Shown: positions 1-8,324 of the stretch, one piece after another | Layout: each line of letters opens with the position of its first letter | How positions within the stretch are numbered: position 1 is the stretch's first letter | Assembly: GCA_041397765.1 (NCBI GenBank) | Contig: JAWKWA010000029.1 | Span: 1 to 36,900, forward strand | Direction: 5' to 3' | DNA from: JAWKWA01 sp041397765 | GTDB taxonomy: Bacteria > Pseudomonadota > Alphaproteobacteria > Rhizobiales > Hyphomicrobiaceae | DNA length: 36,900 nt | Program-made: the position numbers and the translations under genes | Notes under the pieces: generated by a model | What the model saw: only the letters and a program-made list of their open reading frames with translations | What the model was told of the DNA's origin: nothing | The model's database searches: none

Positions 1-679
1 GGCACGCCCCTTCCACGAGGCGCCGGCCTGTGCGCTTGACGCTGCCGCCGGGGCCTGACGTGCCGGCCATGGGCGACTGGAACATGAGGTGGTGAGCGAT
101 GTTGTCCGAAAGGTGAAACGCCGGACGATACAACCTATGAGGGTGCATACAACTAAAAATTGCAGAACAAAACCGGATTCTCGCATAAGCTGTGGAGACG
201 CGATCCGGCCTGACCAGGGGCACGTGTTATCGGCAAGGTGTCATCTGTTCGCGATTCGCCCCATGCCCCCCGCGCCGCCGCACACAGGTTTCGCAAGGAC
301 GGTGTGCTTGGCGCTCCGGCACGCCCGCTGGGTCGGCCATCCCCTGCCAGTGCGGCACTTTTCTCGACGATCCGGGGCCAGCGTCCGCGGCGGATCGCAC
401 GATTGGGGCTCGAGGGAAGGGCGCGCGGATGGCCGCGACGGCCGGCAGGAGTGGAGCCGTGCGGGGACGACGGCGCCGCGACAACGCGAACGAAGGCGCC
501 GCTGGAACGGCTGAGGCCGCCTCGATGCGTCGGAGCCGCCGACGGTTGCCCGTCGACGGCTCTCTTTTTGACGCCCCGTAACTTATGACCCGCTAGCCGC
601 CCGACGGTTGTTCTGTCCCAGATCCGGGTCGTCGGTTTGCGGCAGTGAGGCGGGAATGCTCGTCGGCCGGTCGAGACGC
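1..679. other. Left-edge region without a recognised gene
   Basis: No reading frame here resembles a protein I know. All open frames are short, Arg/Pro/Gly-rich and typical of chance frames in GC-rich DNA. The first 104 bases could hold the 3' end of a plus-strand gene entering from the left: the three plus frames stop at 37-39, 56-58 and 102-104, but none gives a recognisable C-terminus. Positions 85-190 are noticeably more A/T-rich and contain ATACAAC twice (128 and 148), which could be a promoter region. The only clear element is the plus-strand terminator at 533-569. Confidence 0.4.
533..569 (+). terminator. Rho-independent terminator
   Basis: GAGCCG (533-538) pairs with CGGCTC (557-562) and GACGG (541-545) pairs with CCGTC (550-554) around a four-base TTGC loop. 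A two-base internal mismatch separates the arms, and TCTTTTT follows at 563-569. The T-run lies only on the plus-strand side, so it should end a plus-strand transcript. No recognised plus-strand gene precedes it in the window. Confidence 0.65.
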
Positions 680-1762
680 TCAGCCCTCCGGGCAGAGCTC
701 GAACGCCTTGGTCAGCGCCTGGTCGGGCGAGGTGAACTCGCCGATCGTCCGCCCGCCCTTGGCATAGGTCGCAATGAAGGCCTCGACCTGGGCGCGCTCC
801 TTGCCCTCGTGCACGCCGAGTGCGGTGTAGTTGGCCCGGCCTTCGCCGCTGGCGAGGATGAGCAGCGTCTTCTGCCCGCCATAGCTCGCCGTGAAGACCT
901 TGCACTCGCCCGGCTTGGAGGGCTTGACCGGGATGGTCAGCGCCGCGACCTGCGTGCCGGCCGTCACTGGAACGCTGGCCGCCGCGTCGCTCGCCGTGCC
1001 GGTGCCGGCAGACGGCACGGTGGTGCTGGCGGTCTCGTCGACGGCGCTTGCCGCATACTGCGTCTTCTCGGAGGTCTCACCCGTCGTATCGGCCGAGGCG
1101 ACGTCCTCCGTCGTCTGCGGCACGGTCTCCTCCTCGGCGCCCGTGCAATAGACGCTGCGATAGGCCTTGGCGATCGTCTCGATATCGTCGGAATAGCCCC
1201 GGTCCGTCGGTGACCACTTGGTCGTCAGGTCGGTGAAGGTCACGGGCCGGCCCATGCCCTGCGCCCAGGGCAGGATGAGGTCGGCGACGAGGCGGGTCCG
1301 CTTGGCGGCCGGATTGTCGAGCGGCTGGCCGGAATAGAGGCGGATGTGGCCGAGATGAGCGAGCACACCCGTCGACACGTCCGCGAAGCTCTCGCCCGGC
1401 TCGCCACCGCCGGTCGCGCCGATGCCGGCGAAATTGTTCTGCTTCGGCCGGACGTCGCCCCAGCGGCCCGAGCCCGTCTTGAACTTCAGCCAGTTGGTCT
1501 CGACGATCATCTGGTAGAAGGCATAGTCCCAGCGGATGCCGAGCGCCTCGCCATGACGGCGATAATCGGCCGCGATCTCCTCGAAACGCTCGTCGAGATG
1601 GGTATTGCGCTTGTGGACGAGCGCCATCAGCCGTTCCGGCTTCACGCAGGCCGGCACCTTGTTGCCGCCATCGACCAGGATTTTCGGCGTGTCGGCGGCT
1701 CCAGCCGCCGAAGCGCCGAGCATGATGCCGAATGCGGTGACGAGAAGCGGGACGCGTACCAT
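680..1762 (-). CDS. Exported glucosaminidase-domain protein
   Basis: The product is a 360-residue exported protein with a glucosaminidase-type (PF01832-like) peptidoglycan hydrolase domain. The first 22 or so residues form a signal peptide ending near SAAGAADTPK. The domain, about residues 35-200, shows the family's YQMIVETNWLKF helix with the likely catalytic Glu, the KQNNFAGIGATGGG segment and a VLAHLGHIRLYSG region. A Thr/Ser/Ala-rich linker (about 205-270) leads to a small conserved C-terminal domain (CKVFTASYGG to AFELCPEG) seen in rhizobial homologues. I chose the ATG at 1762; an in-frame TTG nine bases upstream is possible. It probably cleaves glycan strands in the periplasm during wall turnover. 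Specificity is unknown. It is transcribed away from folB with 253 bases between them. Confidence 0.82.
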   Translation of the reverse strand: MVRVPLLVTAFGIMLGASAAGAADTPKILVDGGNKVPACVKPERLMALVHKRNTHLDERFEEIAADYRRHGEALGIRWDYAFYQMIVETNWLKFKTGSGRWGDVRPKQNNFAGIGATGGGEPGESFADVSTGVLAHLGHIRLYSGQPLDNPAAKRTRLVADLILPWAQGMGRPVTFTDLTTKWSPTDRGYSDDIETIAKAYRSVYCTGAEEETVPQTTEDVASADTTGETSEKTQYAASAVDETASTTVPSAGTGTASDAAASVPVTAGTQVAALTIPVKPSKPGECKVFTASYGGQKTLLILASGEGRANYTALGVHEGKERAQVEAFIATYAKGGRTIGEFTSPDQALTKAFELCPEG

Positions 1763-2015
1763 GTTGACCAACCCGAAATCGCTGCGGCGCGTTTGCTGCG
1801 CCTCGTGGTTTTTGCAGGGCGAGGGGATGTAACGACCCGCGCTCTCTGCAGCGATAATTCAGCCGAGGTTGGTAACTAGACGGTTACCTCGGGCGCCAGT
1901 TGGGCCGAGATGCGTCCATTTCGAGGCAATATCGCTCGATTAGGGTTAATGGAGTGCAAACGGCGGCACCGAATACGGTCGATTTGGGCGAAATCGGGAC
2001 GATGCTTCGGGAAAA

Positions 2016-2498
2016 TCAGCGCCCGCCCGCAGGTCCCGTCTTCGCGGGTCCCGTCTTTGCGGGTCCCGTATCGGTGGCCGTCGCCGGCGCCAGCCGCTCG
2101 ATCTCGATGCCGACCGAGCGGCAGTCCTCGAACACGTCCGGCTTCTCGATCCGGATCTTGACGGCGATCACGCGCGCATCCTCCAGGCAGGCATCCGCCA
2201 TGTGCTCGGCGAGCGTCTCGATGAGGCTGACGTGGCAGGTCTCGCACAACGTGCGGATGCGCTTGACGATGCGCTCGTAGTCGACCACGTCGCCGATCCG
2301 ATCGGAGAAGGCGCGGCCCGCTTCCTTGACCGTCATGTCGACCGAGACGAGGACGCGCTGCGGATTGACCTTCTCGTGCTCGTAGATGCCGATGATCGTC
2401 CTCACCTCGAGCTCGCGCACGAAGACGTGGCGCGTTCCGCTCGCGGCATCCGCCCCGACGGGCCGGCGCCCGCCGCTTGTCTGGCTGCTCGGGCTCAT
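2016..2498 (-). CDS. folB: Dihydroneopterin aldolase
   Basis: FolB converts 7,8-dihydroneopterin to 6-hydroxymethyl-7,8-dihydropterin and glycolaldehyde in folate synthesis. The 160-residue product has the single T-fold domain at about residues 22-136, with the family segments IGIYEHEK, DVVDYERI, SLIETLAEHMAD and KIRIEKPDVF (the conserved Lys of the active site). The N-terminal 20 residues are an unconserved extension. The C-terminus after IEIERLAP is a low-complexity tail carrying the repeat GPAKT, encoded by a 15-bp tandem repeat. The start at 2498 has AAGGAG upstream. It lies 52 bases downstream of a pteridine-reductase-like gene in the same direction, so the two probably form a pterin operon. 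Confidence 0.9.
   Translation of the reverse strand: MSPSSQTSGGRRPVGADAASGTRHVFVRELEVRTIIGIYEHEKVNPQRVLVSVDMTVKEAGRAFSDRIGDVVDYERIVKRIRTLCETCHVSLIETLAEHMADACLEDARVIAVKIRIEKPDVFEDCRSVGIEIERLAPATATDTGPAKTGPAKTGPAGGR
2032..2070. repeat. 15-bp tandem repeat in the folB 3' end
   Basis: GGTCCCGTCTTCGCG (2032-2046) is followed by GGTCCCGTCTTTGCG (2047-2061) and a partial third copy (2062-2070). Read on the minus strand it encodes the repeated GPAKT tail of FolB. Copy number may vary between strains without affecting the T-fold. Confidence 0.8.
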
Positions 2499-2550
2499 GG
2501 TCGTGTCTCTCCTTGGAGCTTGCTGGCAGCCCGCGCCCGGCGCTTCGCCC

Positions 2551-3324
2551 TCAAGGCTCGTGACCGGTGACGTCGGGTGTCTGCCAGGCGAGATGCTGCC
2601 CGCCGTCGAGCGCGATCATCTGCCCCGTCATCGACGCCGTCCGCGTGAGGAAAATGACGGCCGACGCGATCTCCTCGGGGCTGCTGCCCTGGCGCAGCGG
2701 CGTTGCATGCGCCTGGCCCTCGAACTGCTCCTTCGTCTGGTAGACGCTCGGCAGCGTCGGGCCGGGGCCGATGGCATTGACGCGGATGCGCGGCGCCAGC
2801 GCCTGGGCGAGCATCTGCGTCGCCGCCCACAGGGCTGACTTGGCGATCGCATAGGACAGGAAAAGCGGCGTCGGCCGCCACACCCGCTCGTCGATCAGAT
2901 TGACGATCGAGCCCATGTGATCCTCCGGAAGCTGGCGCGCGAAGGCGCGGGCGAGGAACACCGGAGCCTTCAGGTTGACGTCCATATGCGCCTGCCAGGT
3001 CTCCTCCGAGAGCGTGGCGATGTCGTCGTAGAGGAACAGCGAGGCATTGTTGACGAGGCAGTTGATCGGCCCGATCCCGTCGCTCGCCGCCGTGACCAGC
3101 CGCTCGGCCGTCGCCGGCCGGGCGAGATCGCCCGCGACCGCGACGGCCGTGCCACCCATCTCCTCGATCTCGGCGACGACGGCGCGGGCCTCCTTGGCCG
3201 AGCTGTGATGATGCACGGCGACCCGGAAGCCCTCGCGCGCGAGCCCGATCGAGATCGCCCTGCCGATCCGGCGGGCGCCGCCGGTGACGAGTGCCGAGCG
3301 AAGGGGGGCTGCAGCCTTTGTCAT
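2551..3324 (-). CDS. FolM/PTR1-like pteridine reductase (SDR family)
   Basis: This 257-residue short-chain dehydrogenase has an N-terminal Rossmann motif TGGARRIGRA (14-23), NNAS at 92-95 and a C-terminal GPGPT/ALDGG region. The usual catalytic Ser is replaced by Asp: SIVNLIDERVW (D145), Y158 and K162. That D-Y-K set and the Arg pair in the glycine loop are hallmarks of pteridine reductases (PTR1, FolM), which use NADPH to reduce dihydropterins or dihydrofolate. Placement directly upstream of folB supports a role in folate or tetrahydromonapterin metabolism. It could instead be a generic SDR, but the active-site residues and neighbour argue against that. The gene is co-directional with the AIM24 gene, 52 bases downstream of it. 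Confidence 0.83.
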   Translation of the reverse strand: MTKAAAPLRSALVTGGARRIGRAISIGLAREGFRVAVHHHSSAKEARAVVAEIEEMGGTAVAVAGDLARPATAERLVTAASDGIGPINCLVNNASLFLYDDIATLSEETWQAHMDVNLKAPVFLARAFARQLPEDHMGSIVNLIDERVWRPTPLFLSYAIAKSALWAATQMLAQALAPRIRVNAIGPGPTLPSVYQTKEQFEGQAHATPLRQGSSPEEIASAVIFLTRTASMTGQMIALDGGQHLAWQTPDVTGHEP

Positions 3325-3376
3325 GTGCCTCTTTGTCGTTCGGCTCGACCCGGCAGTCGGCGAGCGCGGCCGTCCA

Positions 3377-4234
3377 TCAGCTGTTGTCGCCGTCGAGCAG
3401 GTCGCCGAGCGGCCCGAGCACCGAGCCCTCGCCGACGCGCCGGCCCATCGGCGGGGCGGCCGCCCACATCCGGCCGGCCAGCCGCGAGAAGGGCAGGCTC
3501 TGGATCCACACCTTGCCGGGGCCCGTCAGTTTGGCAAAGAAGATGCCCTCGCCGCCGAAGATCATCGACTTGATGTTGCCCGCCCGCTCGATGTCGAAAT
3601 CGACGGTGGGCATGATCGCGACCACGCAACCGGTATCGACATGCAGCACCTCGCCGGGCTTCAGCTCGCGCTCGACGACGGTACCGCCGGCATGCACGAA
3701 CACCCAGCCGTCGCCCTCGAGCTTCTGCATGATGAAGCCTTCGCCGCCGAACAGGCCCGTCATGATCTTGCGCTGGAAATGAATGCCGATCGAGACGCCC
3801 TTGGCGGCGGCGAGGAAGGCGTCCTTCTGGCAGATCAGCTTGCTGCCCATCCGGTCGAGCTTCATCGCCAGGATGTGGCCGGCATAGGGCGCGGCGAAGG
3901 CGACGCGCGCCTTGCCCTGTCCCTCGTGCGAGAACACCGTGGTGAACAGGCTCTCGCCCGTCAGCAGCCGTTTGCCGGCGCCGACCAGCTTGCCGAGGAA
4001 GCCGCTCGCCGCCTGGGCGTGCGAGCCGTCCCCGAACACCGTGTTCATGGTGATGTCGGCGTCCTTGAACATCATCGAGCCGGCCTCCGCGACCGCGCTC
4101 TCGCCGGGGTCGAGCTCGATCTCGACGAACTGCATCTCGGCGCCCTTGATCTCGAAATCGATGTCGTCGGCCATTCCGCTCTGGCGTGCATGGCGCGCAC
4201 CCGAGACCGGCGGCACGGAGCCGAAGATCGCCAT
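3377..4234 (-). CDS. AIM24/TIGR00266 family protein
   Basis: The 285-residue product matches the TIGR00266/AIM24 family, a beta-rich fold built of paired repeats and with no settled biochemical role. The family start is visible at MADDIDFEIKGAEMQFVEIELDPG, followed by GSMMFKD, GQGKARVAFAAPYAGHILAMKLD, GLFGGEGFIMQKLEGDGWVFVHAGGT and FGGEGIFFAKLTGPGKVW. The last of these repeats the FGGEGF element. The ATG at 4234 has GGGGAG nine bases upstream; an internal ATG at 4174 matches the family's usual start, so the first 20 residues are uncertain. It is probably the first gene of a minus-strand run with the reductase and folB, though no functional link is known. Confidence 0.82.
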   Translation of the reverse strand: MAIFGSVPPVSGARHARQSGMADDIDFEIKGAEMQFVEIELDPGESAVAEAGSMMFKDADITMNTVFGDGSHAQAASGFLGKLVGAGKRLLTGESLFTTVFSHEGQGKARVAFAAPYAGHILAMKLDRMGSKLICQKDAFLAAAKGVSIGIHFQRKIMTGLFGGEGFIMQKLEGDGWVFVHAGGTVVERELKPGEVLHVDTGCVVAIMPTVDFDIERAGNIKSMIFGGEGIFFAKLTGPGKVWIQSLPFSRLAGRMWAAAPPMGRRVGEGSVLGPLGDLLDGDNS

Positions 4235-4412
4235 TTCGCTCACTCCCCGTTTGGTGCATGTCAGAGGCAGAGGTAATGCCAGTCGCGCCCGAGTGCAAAT
4301 CGCGGCGTCATCGCCGGCAGAGGCGGCTCGAGCGATGTGTGGGCGGCGGGGGCGAAGGCCGGCGTCCGCCCGACCGCGGCGCGCCCGTCAGGATCGAGAA
4401 GGAGAAGGAACC

Positions 4413-5864
4413 ATGCGGCTCGAGGAATATGCAGGCTTCGATGCGCTGGGCCTGGCGGAGCTCGTCGCCCGGCGCGAGGTGACGGCCAAGGAGCTGGCCG
4501 AAACGGCAGCACGCGCCATCGAGGTGGCGAACCCCGCGGTCAACGCCGTCGTCGAGACCTATCGCGACCGCATCGAGGGGCTCGACGAGAAGACCCTCGG
4601 TGAGGGCCCGTTCCGCGGCGTGCCCTTCCTCATGAAGGACGTGCTCGGTCACGAGAAGGGCCGGCTGTGCGAATGGGGTTCAAGGCTCTGCAAGGGCCTC
4701 GTCACCGAGGTCGACAGCCATCTCTGCGAGCTCTTCCGCAAGTCGGGCGTCAACATCCTCGGCCGCTCCAATGCGCCCGAATTCTCCATGTCGGCGACCA
4801 CCGAGAACGCGCTCTACGGCAATACCTCGAACCCCTGGCGCAAGGGCTATTCGGCCGGGGGCTCGACCGGCGGCGGCCAGGCGGCGGTGACGGCGGGCAT
4901 GGTGCCGATGGCGCACGGCTCGGACATCGGCGGCTCGATCCGCATCCCCGCCGGCTGGTGTGGCGGCGTCGGGCTGAAACCGACCCGCGGGCGCATCTCG
5001 GCGGGGCCCTCGCTCGACGAGGGCGGCTTCGGCATGACGATGAATTTCGTCCAGGTGCAGACCGTGCGCGACGCCGCCGCCATGCTCGACTGCCTCGCCG
5101 TCCCTCAAGCCGGCGATCCCTTCCTCGTCCCCAGGCCCGCCGAGCCCTATGCCGCGATCGCGCGGAAGGAGGCTTCGCCCCTGCGCATCGGCTGGTCGGT
5201 GAAGCCGTTGATGGATGCCCCGGTCGATCCGGAGGTCGCCGCGGCGGTGAAGGCGACGGCGAAGGTCCTCGCCGACATGGGGCACCATGTCGAGGAGGAC
5301 GATCCGGTCTATGACGGCGTCGCCTCGATCACGAGCCTGCTCGACTTCTGGTTCTTCGGCTTCGATGTCCGCCTCGAGGCCTATGGCGAGAGGGTCGGCA
5401 GGAAGCCTGGTCCCGACACGCTCGAGCCCGCGACCCTCGCCCTCTACGAGCATGCCCGCGGTCTGAAGGCCGCCCATTTCTTCGCCGCCAACGCCGCCAA
5501 CAATCGCGCGCGCCGCTCGCTCGGCGCCTATTGGGGCCGCCACGACGTCTGGCTCGGGCCGACGCTCGCCCAGGTCGCCGAGCCGCACGGCCGCTACAAT
5601 CTCGGCCTCTCCGGCCTCTCGGCGCTCGAATACATCCTCGTCACCTCGCGGCCCGTGCAGTTCACCGTGCCGCACAACATCATGGGCACGCCCGCCATGT
5701 CGCTGCCGCTCGCCATGCATTCGAGCGGCCTGCCGATCGGCGTGCAGATCGCAGGTCCCCCCGCCACCGAGCACAACCTCCTGATGCTGGCCGGCGCGCT
5801 CGAGCAGGCGATGCCCTGGAAGGACCGCGTGCCGCCCTTGCATGTGAGCCGGCTGACGGCCTGA
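4413..5864 (+). CDS. Amidase signature family hydrolase
   Basis: This 483-residue protein belongs to the amidase signature family, which hydrolyses carboxamides through a Ser-cisSer-Lys triad. The residues are visible: Lys75 in FLMKDV, the cis-Ser S151 in YSAGGSTGGG, and the nucleophile S175 in GSDIGGSIRIPA. The C-terminal part ends with the common PLPIGVQIAGPP-type segment (GLPIGVQIAGPPATEHNLL). The substrate cannot be read from sequence; GatA is unlikely because no gatB or gatC accompanies it. The ATG at 4413 is preceded by GGAGAAGGA. The frame remains open upstream, but that stretch overlaps the divergent AIM24 gene and has no amidase similarity. The decarboxylase-like gene follows after 74 bases. 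Confidence 0.88.
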   Translation: MRLEEYAGFDALGLAELVARREVTAKELAETAARAIEVANPAVNAVVETYRDRIEGLDEKTLGEGPFRGVPFLMKDVLGHEKGRLCEWGSRLCKGLVTEVDSHLCELFRKSGVNILGRSNAPEFSMSATTENALYGNTSNPWRKGYSAGGSTGGGQAAVTAGMVPMAHGSDIGGSIRIPAGWCGGVGLKPTRGRISAGPSLDEGGFGMTMNFVQVQTVRDAAAMLDCLAVPQAGDPFLVPRPAEPYAAIARKEASPLRIGWSVKPLMDAPVDPEVAAAVKATAKVLADMGHHVEEDDPVYDGVASITSLLDFWFFGFDVRLEAYGERVGRKPGPDTLEPATLALYEHARGLKAAHFFAANAANNRARRSLGAYWGRHDVWLGPTLAQVAEPHGRYNLGLSGLSALEYILVTSRPVQFTVPHNIMGTPAMSLPLAMHSSGLPIGVQIAGPPATEHNLLMLAGALEQAMPWKDRVPPLHVSRLTA

Positions 5865-5938
5865 AGCGCGGGGGAGGTGACGGCCAGTGCCTCTATGGCC
5901 GTCGCGGAGGTTTGTCGGAGGCCGGAAGGGGGATCCGC

Positions 5939-6736
5939 ATGCTGAAGGGTTTTGCCACGCCGCTGACACCCAAGGGCCGGTCGGGGATCGTGCCGCCGCC
6001 GCCCTGGACCAATGCCGGCATCGTGCTCGCCATCGAGTACTGGACCGATCCGGCGGCGGTGAAGCGCTTTCTGCCCAAGGGCTTTCAGCCGGCGTCCGAT
6101 CCGGGGCATGCCATCGCCCATTTCTGCGAGTGGCAATCCTCGAGCGAGGGGGCCGAGGAGCTGCTCGACCCCATTCGCGCGCAGTACAACGAGTTCTTCC
6201 TCTTGATCGCCTGCCGCTACGAGGACCGCGAGACCTATATCTGCCCCTTCATGTATGTCGACAACGACATCAACCTCTATCGCGGGCTCATCCAGGGCCT
6301 GCCCAAGCAGCACGCCGCGATCCGCATGACGCGCTCCTATCCGGTCGCCAACCAGTCGGGCGCGGCCCTGGAGGCCGGCACACGGCTCGGCGCCACCATG
6401 ACCTATCGCGACCGCCGCCTCGTCGAGGCGCGCGTCACGCTTCGACAGCCCGCCAAGGAGCCGATCGGCCTTGCCGCCTCGCCGGTGCTCGGCGTCCGCC
6501 ATTTCCCCGATCTGGCGATCGGCGCGACCGCGCCCCTCGTCCACGACATCGTCGCCTTCGCCGGCTACGACCGCCATGTCGCCGACATCTGGACGGGTAC
6601 GGCCGAGCTCTCGATGTTCCCCGCGCCCAACCAGGAGCTCGCCGACCTGAAGCCGCGGCGCGTCGGCCGCGCTGCCCGCTACGCCATGGGCTTCTCGATC
6701 AGGGAGATCCGCCGCGTCGGCGATGTCGGCGGCTGA
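5939..6736 (+). CDS. Acetoacetate decarboxylase-like (ADC superfamily) protein
   Basis: The 265-residue product resembles acetoacetate decarboxylase (PF06314). In the Clostridium enzyme a Lys forms a Schiff base with the substrate. Here GLIQGLPKQHAAI places K123 at that position, and E85 in AQYNEFF fits the conserved active-site Glu. The second Lys of the classical PKK pair is Gln, so specificity may differ; many ADC-superfamily members act on other keto acids or are uncharacterised. The ATG at 5939 has AAGGGGGA upstream. The gene lies 74 bases after the amidase and may be co-transcribed with it, suggesting breakdown of an amide to an organic acid. The pathway is inference. Confidence 0.78.
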   Translation: MLKGFATPLTPKGRSGIVPPPPWTNAGIVLAIEYWTDPAAVKRFLPKGFQPASDPGHAIAHFCEWQSSSEGAEELLDPIRAQYNEFFLLIACRYEDRETYICPFMYVDNDINLYRGLIQGLPKQHAAIRMTRSYPVANQSGAALEAGTRLGATMTYRDRRLVEARVTLRQPAKEPIGLAASPVLGVRHFPDLAIGATAPLVHDIVAFAGYDRHVADIWTGTAELSMFPAPNQELADLKPRRVGRAARYAMGFSIREIRRVGDVGG

Positions 6737-7108
6737 TCGCGTGCGGGGCCATGACCTGCGCTCGATGCAGGCCCCCGAGCCCGCATGAAATGCGTGATCC
6801 CGAGCAATTCATACCGGCGCGCACGAGTTTCGAACCGTGATTCAGTTGGATGCCCGCCGGTATCTGCTTGGTTTGCGCGCGGCCGCCCCGTCAGATCCCG
6901 GCTCTCCGCAGGCTCACGTCCGCTCGGGATGCCGGATAGGTGGGGACGGGGCCGAAGGCGTCAATTCGGATTCCCAGATGGTCGGTTGGAGCAAGCCGAC
7001 ACCATCGAGCGAATTCCATCTCGCCCGGACTTGCTCTAAACCTCGCCTGAACGGCCCGTCGCCTTGACGGCGGCGAGGTCTCCCCGACGCCTGCTCTCCG
7101 AGAGTGCC
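6737..7108. other. Intergenic region before the kynurenine gene group
   Basis: These 372 bases separate the decarboxylase-like gene from the aminotransferase. Just after the upstream stop, CCTGC (6755-6759) and GCAGG (6767-6771) flanked by GGGG and CCCC can form a hairpin, but no T-run follows. No protein-like frame is present. The region presumably holds the promoter for the downstream operon; I see no convincing operator. Confidence 0.35.
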
Positions 7109-8302
7109 ATGCTCCATCACAACCGGCCCTCCGACGATGCGCTCGCCCATGTGCGGCCGCAGATCCAGGACCTCGCGACCGACTCGATCGCCCATCTCGC
7201 CCATCTGGCGAGCCGCCTCGGCGGCGTGACGCCGCTCTGGTACGGCGAGGGCGACATGGTGACGCCGCAGTTCATTCGCGATGCGGCCAAGCAGGCGCTC
7301 GACGACGGCCTCACCTTCTACATACCCGACATGCGCGGCTATGGCCCCCTGACCGAGGCGCTCGCCGCCTACCAGACCCGCATCCATGGCCGCGACATCG
7401 CCCGCGACCGCTCGACCGTGACGCCGGGCGGCATGCAGGCGCTCGCGCTTGCCTTCGAGCTGATCGTCGATCTGGGCAGCAATGTCGTCTATGTCGAGCC
7501 GCAATGGCCCAATATCCGCCGCGCCATTCACATCGTCGGCGGCGAGCCGCGCGCGGTCGCCCTCGACTATCGAAAGAGCGACTGGCGGCTCGACCTCGAC
7601 AAGCTGTTCGCCGCTTGCGACGCGCGCACGCGCGCCATCTGCTTCTCGACGCCCTCCAACCCGCTCGGCTGGTGCGCGAGCCCGGACGAGTTCCGCGCGC
7701 TCATCGATTTCTCGCGCGAGCGCGGCATCTGGATCGTCTCCGACGAATGTTACAACCGGCTCTATTTCGAGAAGGGCGGCGTGGCTCCCTCGATCCTTCA
7801 GTTCGCCGAGCCGGAGGATCTGGTGATGACCATCAACACCTTCTCCAAGGCCTGGGCGATGACCGGCTGGCGGGTCGGCTGGCTGACCCATCCGCTCTCG
7901 GTCGCCGGCAAGCTCGGCGCCATGACGCAATTCATCAATTCGGGCACGGCCGGCTTCGCCCAGGCCGGTGCCCACAAGGCGATGACCGAGGGCGAGCACC
8001 TCGTCGAGGCCATCCAGAAGCGCTGCAAACAGGGCCGCGATCTCGCCTATCGCGCCCTCGCGCCCATCGAGGCGATCGAGCTGCCGAAAAAGCCCAAGGG
8101 CGGCATGTACACCTTCTTCCGCCTGAAGGACGAGCCGGACTCGGCCGAGGCCTGCCGGCGCATCCTCGAGAAGGCGCGCGTCGGCCTCGCCCCCGGCCAC
8201 CTGTTCGGCCCCTCCTCCGCCTCCTTCATCCGCATGTGCGTCTGCCGCGAGCCGCAGGATCTTTCCGCCGCGCTCGAGCGCATGGCGAAGGCCTTCGGCT
8301 GA
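7109..8302 (+). CDS. PLP-dependent aminotransferase, class I/II
   Basis: The 397-residue product is a fold-type I aminotransferase. The PLP lysine is K247 in NTFSKAWAMTGWRVGW. Supporting residues are N184 (PSNPLG), D212 and Y215 (VSDECYNRLYF), the phosphate-binding R255, and the substrate-carboxylate Arg near the C-terminus in SFIRMCV. The N-terminal FYIPDMRGYGPL element is also typical. It lies 22 bases upstream of kynureninase, so it may transaminate kynurenine, tryptophan or another amino acid of that pathway; the sequence alone does not fix the substrate. I chose the ATG at 7109. A TTG at 7064 would add 15 residues that resemble no homologue. Confidence 0.85.
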   Translation: MLHHNRPSDDALAHVRPQIQDLATDSIAHLAHLASRLGGVTPLWYGEGDMVTPQFIRDAAKQALDDGLTFYIPDMRGYGPLTEALAAYQTRIHGRDIARDRSTVTPGGMQALALAFELIVDLGSNVVYVEPQWPNIRRAIHIVGGEPRAVALDYRKSDWRLDLDKLFAACDARTRAICFSTPSNPLGWCASPDEFRALIDFSRERGIWIVSDECYNRLYFEKGGVAPSILQFAEPEDLVMTINTFSKAWAMTGWRVGWLTHPLSVAGKLGAMTQFINSGTAGFAQAGAHKAMTEGEHLVEAIQKRCKQGRDLAYRALAPIEAIELPKKPKGGMYTFFRLKDEPDSAEACRRILEKARVGLAPGHLFGPSSASFIRMCVCREPQDLSAALERMAKAFG

Positions 8303-8324
8303 GCGCAGTGGCGGGAGGACCGTG

